A DNA stretch of 64,000 nt. Origin: Eledone cirrhosa. Taxonomy: Eukaryota > Mollusca > Cephalopoda > Octopoda > Eledonidae. The stretch is from contig OZ024742.1 of assembly GCA_964016885.1 (NCBI GenBank), forward strand, positions 361,215,573 through 361,279,572. The letters run 5' to 3'. Positions 49,578 to 58,200 of this stretch are shown here, piece after piece; the first letter of the stretch is position 1, and each line of letters begins with the position of its first letter. The translations under genes were made by a program, and so were the position numbers. Below the pieces are notes generated by a model. The model was not told where the DNA came from, did no database searches, and saw only the letters and a list, made by a program, of their open reading frames with translations.

Positions 49578-49930
49578 ACAACATGTATTTGAATTTTGCA
49601 TTTCTAAAGAAATGCTGTGTGTTTATAAATAAATATTTAGAAAGCCATAGTTATACAATAACACTGGCAGCTAGCGCCACCTAGCGGTGTCCAGCAGAAG
49701 CAAGGGGGACAATCATCGATGCATTTCGAACTTGACTGGTTCTCATCAGGACGATCTCTCCCGCTCTTGCAACAGCTGGACTTGGGAAACGGGCGAAAAT
49801 ATATTTTTTTTTCATCTGTGTAAATGAGGTGGTTAATCTCATTTGCATATGAAGCTGTATAAGTTGGCTCAACCTTTGTTTATTCATAAACAACTGTATT
49901 TCTTTAGAAATACCAAATTCAAATGCATAG
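49578..49930 (-). mobile_element. Inverted-repeat-flanked element with a hammerhead core
   Basis: The ends are inverted repeats of about 50 bp. The left has 'gtatttgaattttgcattt' and 'ctaaagaaatgctg'; the right, read on the minus strand, has 'gcatttgaatttggtattt' and 'ctaaagaaatacag', both followed by 'gtttat(a/g)aataaa'. Between them on the minus strand lie a short unique part, the hammerhead candidate, and a GC-rich segment able to fold (GCTAG...CTAGC). No coding capacity that I trust. It could be a non-autonomous retroelement of the retrozyme or Penelope-terminal-repeat kind; that is inference. Confidence 0.5.
49689..49781 (-). ncRNA. Candidate type I hammerhead ribozyme
   Basis: On the minus strand: CTGATGA (49749-49743), stem II GAAC (49742-49739) with a 7-base loop and GTTC (49731-49728), then GAAA (49727-49724), with the canonical spacing and no extra bases. 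Stem III is short (CAT-cg-ATG plus AU pairs and one bulged G), ending at AUU, so cleavage would fall between 49711 and 49710. Stem I is long and interrupted: GTCCAGC/GCTGGAC at the outer ends, GCAAG/CTTGC, and GGG/CCC. All invariant core bases (CUGANGA, GAAA, UH) are present. Small stem III is typical of hammerheads in Penelope-like elements and animal retrozymes. Confidence 0.7.
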
Positions 49931-50237
49931 TTTTTCTATTCTATTCTCTATTTTACTCGTGCGTAATGCAATTAATGATTATATCTACAACACAGAAGGA
50001 ATCATATTTAACTGGGTGATGTCTAAAAACATCTGACTCATAAAATGACAAGTCAGTCAAAAGCATAGTTGTGTACAGCTATGTTCGAAGTTAAATTCTA
50101 ATTCTATAAACAAAATCTTTGAGTACATGGAAACTATGAAAAGATGCAACAATAGCAACTTCTGTTTTACAACATCCCATGTTACCTATTTTGTTTTTCG
50201 CTTCTTTTGTTTGCATAATCTGCCTCCCATTGACCTT

Positions 50238-50278
50238 CAATATTTGAAATGTTATCAAAAATAACATTTCAAATATTG
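50238..50278. repeat. Perfect 18-bp hairpin
   Basis: Arms 50238-50255 and 50261-50278 (CAATATTTGAAATGTTAT and its complement) around a CAAAA loop. The right arm runs into the minus-strand SINE tail at 50279. The word TTGAAATGTTATTTTTG recurs after the plus-strand SINE at 50479, so it belongs to the SINE 3' end. Confidence 0.8.
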
Positions 50279-50376
50279 TTTCTACTTTTGCCACAATGCC
50301 AGCAATTACTCAGTGTATTAATGGTACTTTATTTTATCAACCCTGTAAGGATGAAAGGCAAAGTTAAACTTCAAAT
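50279..50376 (-). mobile_element. tRNA-derived SINE, 3' part, minus strand
   Basis: The minus strand reads 'ttaactttgcctttcatcct', 'tacagggttgataaaataaa', 'gtaccattaat' and 'attgctggcattgtggcaaa', then 'agtagaaacaat'. These are the 3' words of the SINE at 47.8 and 50.4 kb. The tRNA part is missing. It lies head to head with the next SINE. Confidence 0.7.
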
Positions 50377-50482
50377 CTCACCGAGGTTAACTTTGCTTTT
50401 CATCCTTACAGGGTCGATAAAATAAAGTACCAGTAATGTACTGGTTAATTGCTGGCCTTGTGCCAAAAGTAGAAACTACTTG
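50377..50482 (+). mobile_element. tRNA-derived SINE, 3' part, plus strand
   Basis: 'caaatctcaccgaggttaac', 'ccttacagggtcgataaaat', 'aattgctggccttgtgccaa', 'agtagaaactac'. It pairs with the minus-strand copy at 50279-50376 to make a hairpin with arms of about 46 bp and a short spacer. Confidence 0.7.
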
Positions 50483-50667
50483 AAATGTTATTTTTGTTAT
50501 TTCCTTTTTTCCCCTTTTTATTTTTTTTATTTTACTTTTTAGGGTTTTTCTATTACTTGTCCCCCTAGCTCTTTTTGTTTACCAACTGTAAGGAGTACTC
50601 AATACTTCCCCGAGTCTGTAATGGCTTACTAGCTCTATACGGACGTTTAAATTCAATAAATAAATAA

Positions 50668-50716
50668 ATACCTCAGTCCAATGTTTTTTCTAGTTTCTCT
50701 GAGGTTAAATACATCG
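50668..50716 (+). repeat. Direct repeat, right copy
   Basis: Partner of 49509-49556; see there for the shared words. Confidence 0.6.
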
Positions 50717-50820
50717 TCATTTAGTGTTTTTCTTTTTACTGTATTCAATTTTTCACACACATTAGGCTTCATTGTTTTCTGAAAACAGCAATTAATCTTT
50801 AGAACATATCTATCTATCTA

Positions 50821-51150
50821 GGGCGCGTAAAATTCCTGAGATCCATGGACGAGTTCTCTGCAGCAGTCTGCCCCTCATCATCGCTACCATGTCCTGCGTC
50901 TCCAACAGACTAGTGTCTGTCCTTAGGGCATCAAGATGTGTCAACCTCAGTCTTCCTCTTCCAACGTGTCCATGCAGGGGCTCCCACTGAGTGTAATGTC
51001 AAATCTAGATGTCGGTGAGCATGTCCAGCTAACCTTAGTCTTCTCTGTGCTACTTTCAAGCTGACTTTTGTGAGGCTCCCGTACAGCTCTGAGTTCTTCA
51101 TCCTCAGTGTATACTGATTAATGTTCAGAGCCATCCTCAGCATTAGAATA
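50821..51150 (-). pseudogene. C-terminus of a second LINE family
   Basis: Minus strand. ALNINQYTLRMKNSELYGSL is followed by QRRLRLAGHAHRHLDLTLHS, then TRWKRKTEVDTS-stop at 50931. After a frameshift, ALRTDTSLLETQDMVAMMRG and LLQRTRPWISGILRA continue to 50821. The 'RRLRLAGHxxRHxxL' pattern is the extreme C-terminus of another common class of animal non-LTR elements, distinct from the RLRWYGHV family at 39 and 46.6 kb. It is broken by a frameshift and 5'-truncated. Confidence 0.7.
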
Positions 51151-51164
51151 TCCGAGAGGATAAT

Positions 51165-51245
51165 TTATGGTATTTGTTCTAGCTCTCTACACTCTCAGTT
51201 CAAATTCCACTTAGTTCAAACTTGCTTTTCATACCTTCAATAAAT
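51165..51245 (+). mobile_element. SINE fragment
   Basis: Contains 'cactctcagttcaaattcca' and 'aacttgcttttcataccttc', a decayed B-box and the following SINE words. Compare 52519-52560. Confidence 0.5.
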
Positions 51246-51252
51246 ACATGAT

Positions 51253-51372
51253 CATCGCCATCATCATTTAACGTCTATCTTCCATGCTGGCATGGATTAG
51301 ACGGGTTTGTCCCACTTGAGGCAAGTTGGGTCAGGTGACCAAGTCTCAGGCATAAAACCTGTCACCCTCTCC
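51253..51372 (-). mobile_element. LINE/SINE 3' tail, minus strand
   Basis: 'atcatcgccatcatcattta', 'cttccatgctggcatggatt', 'agacgggtttgtcccacttg' and 'gaggcaagttgggtcaggtg' match the 3' UTR of the LINE at 47.16-47.25 kb (reverse complement). No coding part is preserved. Confidence 0.65.
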
Positions 51373-52013
51373 ACTTCTCCCTCACTTTCTTCCGTGGCCT
51401 AATAGGCCTTGCTCTTTTTCTCCTTTTCATCTCATTTATGGCAATTATATCCCTTTCCTTTACTTCCCTATACAGTCAGATCCGCCCTTTTTTACCCCTT
51501 CCTCACTTTTTTCCATATCTATATAATTAATTATGAAACCTCCAAAAGGTCTGCTTCTTTGATCTCATTCCCGCTTGTCACTTCTCTTCTCTCTATATAT
51601 ATATGTATACCCCTCTCACTTCTCATCTCATACTTTAGATTCTCTTTCTTTCTCTTCCTCTCCCTGTTTAATAAATGATTATATCTTAACCCAACGTTGT
51701 ACTATACAAATAGTATTCGGCTGTTTACAGCTACCCATCGCACTTAGAATCCTACAGTTTTATGAAAATTCATAATTCTAATACTTTCTTTCTTCCTCTT
51801 TCTCACCTCTTTTCTGGAAGAACTCAGCAAGTTTAAACATGGAGAGGGATGGGCACTAACAGTTTTCAATGCCTAAGACACACCATATATTACTACATCA
51901 CACCTATCAGGAGTTAAGGGAGTAGGAGGAGTGTATTTGTTTCTATTGTTTTACATTGTTTGCTTCATTATTACTGTTTCTTAACACAGGTTTCTATTTT
52001 CTTCTTGTTGCAG
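51373..52013. other. Pyrimidine-rich spacer
   Basis: Rich in C and T on the plus strand (many cttcctctttctc-type runs). Two overlapping frames of 66-89 codons are open because of this bias and lack any domain. The 3' part ends with a strong polypyrimidine tract and CAG at 52011-52013, which could be a splice acceptor. Confidence 0.4.
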
Positions 52014-52115
52014 GCATCACATTACATAGATTTTACTATCAGAGAATCATCAAAACTTTCCAATGTGAACGTGACATTGAACCAACAACATTTGTGTTTG
52101 AAGTTCAAATAGCAG
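52014..52115 (+). CDS. Possible internal exon of an unknown gene
   Basis: 102 bp between an acceptor-like 'ctattttcttcttgttgCAG' and a donor-like GTAAAC. One frame is open throughout (ITLHRFYYQRIIKTFQCERD, then TTFVFEVQIAG). It joins in phase with the candidate exon at 52663, where the joint frame ends at a stop. I do not recognise the protein. The downstream intron start resembles sequence at 48026, so this may instead be part of a repeated unit. Low confidence. Confidence 0.25.
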
Positions 52116-52316
52116 GTAAACTCCATATGGTAAATATTAGTTAATGGGAACTTTTGATATGAGATAATACCATAAGAAACAATCATACCTCATCTACTCT
52201 ATCCAATTAAATATTTTACAACTAGAGATAGGAAGGAAATATATCCGTAGAAAGCTTGCCAAACAAATGCCTGGGAGATCAGTAGCCTAAGCTTCAGTAC
52301 TGACTTGGTTTATGTA

Positions 52317-52382
52317 GAGTGTCCAACTCTTGCAAGCAGGGAAAGTGAAGGTTAAAATAATGATAATTATGATGATGATGAG
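52317..52382 (+). mobile_element. LINE/SINE 3' tail, plus strand
   Basis: 'actcttgcaagcagggaaag' followed by GAT repeats (atgatgatgatga). Same tail type as at 38250-38285. Only the last 65 bp remain. Confidence 0.55.
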
Positions 52383-52439
52383 AGATCTCCTGCTAAAAGT
52401 TATATTTTCCTTAAAACATATCTAGATAGTTTATAGAAA

Positions 52440-52592
52440 GTGGTTAATTGGCAGAGTTGTTAGAACTTTGAATAAAATGCTTTGCCGTATTCTTTTGGCT
52501 CTGTACTCTCAGAGTTCAAATTCCACCAAGGTTAACTTTGTGCTTTATCCATTCAAAGTCGATAAAAAAATGTACCAGTTTAGTACATTTTT
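52440..52592 (+). mobile_element. tRNA-derived SINE, plus strand
   Basis: The tRNA-like head (attggcagagttgttagaac) is followed by B-box-like GAGTTCAAATTCCACCAAGG (52512-52531), then 'ttaactttgtgctttatcca' and 'aaagtcgataaaaaaatgta' and 'ccagtttagtac'. The order matches the cephalopod SINE at 47.8 kb. This is the most complete copy in the window. It lies in the possible intron between 52115 and 52663. Confidence 0.75.
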
Positions 52593-52662
52593 CTAGGGTT
52601 CAATTCTTCCTCTTTAACAATTCCTCAGTTTTCCATTCTCTCACACTCTCTATACTTCTCAG

Positions 52663-52805
52663 GAACAAATCTGCTGCATTCAGACCTGGAGAGGAGAACA
52701 TTTCCGGCAAGTTTTAAAACATCCAAGAAATGCTGTATGTCAATACGGTGTCCCAATGACTCCATCAGAAGTTACAGATTCATACATGCAAGCAGATAGT
52801 TTATA
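52663..52805 (+). CDS. Possible second exon of an unknown gene
   Basis: Preceded by 'tctatacttctcAG' and followed by a perfect GTAAGT donor at 52806. Joined to 52014-52115, the frame reads GTNLLHSDLERRTFPASFKT and ends SYRFIHASR-stop inside the exon. A second frame (EQICCIQTWRGEHFRQVLKH and on) is open across the whole exon and would continue across the donor. The two readings cannot be separated by eye. No family recognised. Confidence 0.25.
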
Positions 52806-53600
52806 GTAAGTTTTCTTTATATAACTCTTAATTAAACATTGTAACAATCTAAAATTTAGTATTCTTCTGCATTACATAATAAATAGATTCAGAGAAATTT
52901 CCATTGAACAGTTTGATTAAATATATGAAAAAGGAAAAGTCTGCAACAAATTTCAAGGAAATTGAAAGTGAAAATTAATGTAAAAATTTAATTACAATAA
53001 TAATATTTATTTATTTATTTTTTACCTTCAATAAAATTTAAAGGAAAATAATTAAAAACTTATTTTGCTGTAGTGTATTTTAATTAACTACATGAAGTAG
53101 GGGAGAATGTTTATTTGAAAAATGCAGACAAAGTTGTGTTTTAATTTTATACAGTTTTAAACTACTTTCAGATTATTTCGGATTGAAATTCAATAAAAAT
53201 TATTCAAGAAACAACAAAAATAATTATAGCTGTTTTTTTTATCTAAAGAATTCTTTTTCAAAAATATTTTTGAATATTGTTTCTAATAATTATCCAATAA
53301 TCCAAATAGAATCATCTCAAGAGTATTGCTGAGAAATCCACGAAGGAGAGAGTTAAAACAAAACATTTAGTTTGAGCATAAATAATAGAACTATTTTTGT
53401 TGATATAAAATTATTCAGGTTTCTGTTTGCTTCAGACCATATTTTTTAGTTTTAATGTCCATGTGGAGGGAATTCTTAAATTTTTCATTATATACATGTA
53501 CCTACAAAATTAATGTTTTGATTCATGCAAAAGGTCTTCTGCCTGCTTTCATACCAATAGAGTGGCTTGTAATTTTTGGTAGCTATTTCATTCATGTGTA
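52806..53600. repeat. AT-rich sequence, partly duplicated from or to 48.2 kb
   Basis: The part 52870-53150 matches 48190-48450 in order (see that entry). The rest is AT-rich without recognised features. Confidence 0.45.
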
Positions 53601-54066
53601 TCTATTATAAATAGAGATTATGGCAATCTACTATGGGCCATGGACGAGATCCATGGCTGGAGCAAGAAACCAAACAAATGAAAGATACTGTGATGGTTTA
53701 ATAGTACAGTAGATAGATCTATAAAAGATAAAAGACATGCCTCTAAAAATGTGAAGAAATGGCGCTGCACAGAACAATATCCACATTTACATAGAATGGA
53801 GTTCCATTGGTTTCCATGATGAGTTTTCCAGTTATTTGTTCATCAGAGCAGTCAGCTTATGAAATTAACATGTAAGTAAGTGAGAATTCCACAGTCAAAC
53901 ATACCCTCAATGTAATTCTTAGGGAGATTCAGCATAAGATGTGTGGACAGGCTGAGCCTTTGAATTACAAGTTTTGCCAGTCAAATGGCTTTCAAACAGT
54001 TTTCATCCACATATTGTCACTCTCATGGCATGGTTCAACCCAAGACTCTGGCACATCATTCCTGTC
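53601..54066. other. Unclassified stretch, possibly decayed transposon
   Basis: Higher GC than its surroundings and with long non-AT words, but no open frame with a domain. It may be a decayed mobile element; I cannot assign it. Confidence 0.3.
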
Positions 54067-54070
54067 TTAA

Positions 54071-54285
54071 CCCTTTACCATTTACATTACTCTATATTTA
54101 CTATTCTATCTTCACACTAAACACTTTATCTCACAAAATTATCCCACATAATATCAAATCTAGATTTTTATATTTATTATGAGAACAATACCTTAACATC
54201 AGTATGTGCAGTCAGGCAAGGCCAGTTTGAACAGAAAGAGGTGAGAGAATTCTGGCCAGATATGGCTGGTTTAAATGCTAAAGGA
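54071..54285. mobile_element. piggyBac-like MITE with TTAA target sites
   Basis: Begins CCCTTTACCATTTACATTA after TTAA (54067-54070) and ends TTTAAATGCTAAAGGA before TTAA (54286-54289). It is 215 bp and shares 'accttaacatcagtatg', 'tttgaacagaaagag' and 'gaattctggccagatatggc' with the copies at 45.4 kb (opposite orientation) and 47.7-48.0 kb. No transposase. Confidence 0.75.
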
Positions 54286-54289
54286 TTAA

Positions 54290-55148
54290 GATGTCATGCA
54301 ACAGGATAAAACCTGGGGTCTAAAGATTGTGAAGTGACCCTTGATCCTTCAGTCATGCTGCATCTATTTACAAAAAATTGACACAAGCTGAATGCAAGAT
54401 ATTCACCTATGTTCTGCAATGAGAGAACCAGAAATGTGGTGTTCTATATTGCCAGGCAGTGTCTCAGCCTGATTGACCTCATTTAGAATTATCAAAAACT
54501 GACACTGAGGAGAAAGAGGCTTGGAAATATTATAAGAGTTAATTCAATATGGAGATTATATGGGAGGATGATGGAGTACAAGAATTCGATGCAACAGAGG
54601 TAGAAATATGTAGGGAGAGCCAAAGAAACAACTATAACAGCAACAAACTAATGGACTAAGTTTGAAAATTAAAAGAAAGTGCTTTAGCATCACTAAGAAG
54701 AAAAATCAGCTTACTCATGGGTCCCAAATAATAAGGGGAGGGGGGTAAGTGGGGGTGAAAAGTCGATAATCTTTATAGGTTGTCTCCCTAGATTTTTTTT
54801 AAAACCTAGAATTAGTCGTTTACTTTACATATTGAGAGCCCAACCCATCCTATTTATTTTATAATGTATGGGATTTCTAGTAATGTAATTTTTTGGTCAT
54901 GTATAATGTTTTTTAATGTCTAATGAAAATTGTCACAGGAATGCTACCAATTAAAATAAAAGTTTGCTGGAGATAGACTAGCAAAATACAATAATATGAG
55001 GGTAGTTGGAGAAATCTGACAAATAAATAAACAGAGTGATTTTTGAATTTTTATGAGAACAGTACCACTGGTGTTGTCTTGCTAGGGCGATAACTACAAT
55101 ATGGTTTAACTAAGAGTAAGCCACTCTAATTGGCATTTGTTAATGTGT
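54290..55148. other. Spacer, no gene recognised
   Basis: Mixed sequence with a G-rich run (ggggaggggggtaagtgggg, 54734-54753). I see no coding frame or RNA gene. Some of it may be decayed LINE sequence upstream of the RT fragment at 55149. Confidence 0.4.
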
Positions 55149-55247
55149 AGGAAACCTTTGACAGTGTAGCATGCCCTGAAATGTGGTAATCTTTGAAAAA
55201 ATTAGGTGTAGATAAATTTCTTGTAAGAGTGCACAGAATCACCATCG
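55149..55247 (+). pseudogene. Fragment of LINE reverse transcriptase
   Basis: The plus strand reads ETFDSVACPEMW-stop-SLKKLGVDKFLVRVHRITIG. It matches the conserved 'AFDSVPRxxxWxxLRKLGVxxWLVRVV' stretch of non-LTR reverse transcriptases (RT motif A and the following helix). It carries one in-frame stop and is cut off where the 36-bp satellite begins. Confidence 0.75.
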
Positions 55248-58200
55248 GCAGAAGCTATACATAGAATTACCATCATCAAAGGGTATATATAGCTATACAT
55301 AGAATTACCATCAACAAAGGGTATATAGCTATGCATAGAATTACCATCATCAAAGGGTATATATAGCTATACATAGAATTACCATCAACAAAGGGTATAT
55401 AGCTATGCATAGAATTACCATTATCAAAGGGTATATAAGCTATACACAGAATTACCATCATCAAAGGGTATATATAGCTATACATAGAATTACCATCAAC
55501 AAAGGGTATATAGCTATGCATAGAATTACCATCAACAAAAGGTATATAGCTATACATAGAATTACATCAACAAAGGGTATATAGCTATACATAGAATTAC
55601 CATCAACAAACAGTATATAGCTATACATAGAATTACCATCATCAAAGGGTATATAAGCTATACATAGAATTACCATCAACAAAGGGTATATAGCTATACA
55701 TAGAATTACCATCAACGAACAGTATATAGCTATACACAGAATTACCATCATCAAAGGGTATATATAGCTATACATAGAATTACCATTATCAAAGGGTATA
55801 TAGCTATACATAGAATTACCATGATCAAAGGGTATATAGCTATACATAGAATTACCATCATCAAAGGGTATATAGCTATACATAGAATTACCATGATCAA
55901 AGGGTATATAGCTATACATAGAATTACCATCAACAAAGGGTATATAGCTATACATAGAATTACCATCATCAAAGGGTATATAGCTATACATAGAATTACC
56001 ATCAACGAACAGTATATAACTATACACAGAATTACCATCATCAAAGGGTATATATAGCTATACATAGAATTACCATTATCAAAGGGTATATAGCTATACA
56101 TAGAATTACCATGATCAAAGGGTATATAGCTATACATAGAATTACCATCATCAAAGGGTATATAGCTATACATAGAATTACCATGATCAAAGGGTATATA
56201 GCTATACATAGAATTACCATCAACAAAGGCTATATAAGCTATACATAGAATTACCATCAACAAACAGTATATAGCTATACATAGAATTACCATCATCAAA
56301 GGGTATATAAGCTATACATAGAATTACCATCAACAAACAGTATATAGCTATACATAGAATTACCATGATCAAAGGGTATATATAGCTATACATAGAATTA
56401 CCATCAACAAAAAGTATATAGCTATACATAGAATTACCATCATCAAAGGGTATATAGCTATACATAGAATTACCATGATCAAAGCGTATATATAGCTATA
56501 CATAGAATTACCATCATCAAAAGGTATATAGCTATACATAGAATTACGATCAACAAACAGTATATAGCTATACATAGAATTACCATCAACAAACAGTATA
56601 AAGCTATACATAGAATTACCATCAACAAACAGTATATAGCTATACACAGAATTACCACCATCAAAGGGTATATATAGCTATACATAGAATTACCATCAAC
56701 AAACAGTATATAGCTATACATAGAATTACCATCAACAAAGGGTATATAGCTATACATAGAATTACCATCATCAAAGGGTATATAGCTATACATAGAATTA
56801 CCATCAACAAACAGTATATAGCTATACACAGAATTACCATCATCAAAGGGTATATATAGCTATACATAGAATTACCATCATCAAAGGGTATATAGCTATA
56901 CATAGAATTACCATGATCAAAGGGTATATAGCTATACATAGAATTACCATCAACAAAGGGTATATAGCTATACATAGAATTACCATCATCAAAGGGTATA
57001 TAAGCTATACATAGAATTACCATCAACAAACAGTATATAGCTATACATAGAATTACCATGATCAAAGGGTATATATAGCTATACATAGAATTACCATCAA
57101 CAAAAAGTATATAGCTATACATAGAATTACCATGATCAAAGGCTATATAGAGCTATACATAGAATTACCATCATCAAAAGGTATATAGCTATACATAGAA
57201 TTACCATCAACAAACAGTATATAGCCATACATAGAATTACCATCAACAAAGGGTATATAGCTATACATAGAATTACCATCATCAAAGAGTATATAGCTAT
57301 ACATAGAATTACCATCAACAAACAGTATATAGCTATACACAGAATTACCATCATCAAAGGGTATATATAGCTATACATAGAATTACCATCATCAAAGGGT
57401 ATATAGCTATACATAGAATTACCATGATCAAAGGGTATATAGCTATACATAGAATTACCATCAACAAAGGGTATATAGCTATACATAGAATTACCATCAT
57501 CAAAGGGTATATAAGCTATACATAGAATTACCATCAACAAAGGGGATATAGCCATACATAGAATTACCATCAACAAAGGGGATATAGCCATACATAGAAT
57601 TACCATCATCAAAGGGTATATAGCTATACATAGAATTACCATCATCAAAGGGTATATAAGCTATACATAGAATTACCATCATCAAAGGGTATATAGCTAT
57701 ACATAGAATTACCATCATGAAAGGGTATATATAGCTATACATAGAATTACCATCATCAAAGGGTATATAGCTATACATAGAATTACCATCAACAAACAGT
57801 ATATAGATATACACAGAATTACCATCATCAAAGGGTATATATAGCTATACATAGAATTACCATCATCAAAGGGTATATAAGCTATACATAGAATTACCAT
57901 CAACAAAGGGTATATAGCTATACACAGAATTACCATCAACAAACAGTATAGAGCTATACATAGAATTACCATCACAAAGGGTATATAGCTATACATAGAA
58001 TTACCATCATCAAAGGGTATATAAAGCTATACATAGAATTACCATCATCAAACAGTATATAGCTATACATAGAATTACCATCATCAAAGGGTATATATAG
58101 CTATACATAGAATTAATTCATCAAAGGGTATATAGCTATACACAGAATTACCATCAACAAACAGTATATAGATATACACAGAATTACCATCAACAAACAG

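Noticed and set aside
51409..51775. Serine/leucine-rich frames of 66-89 codons
   Set aside because: They arise from a pyrimidine-rich stretch; low complexity and no conserved motif.
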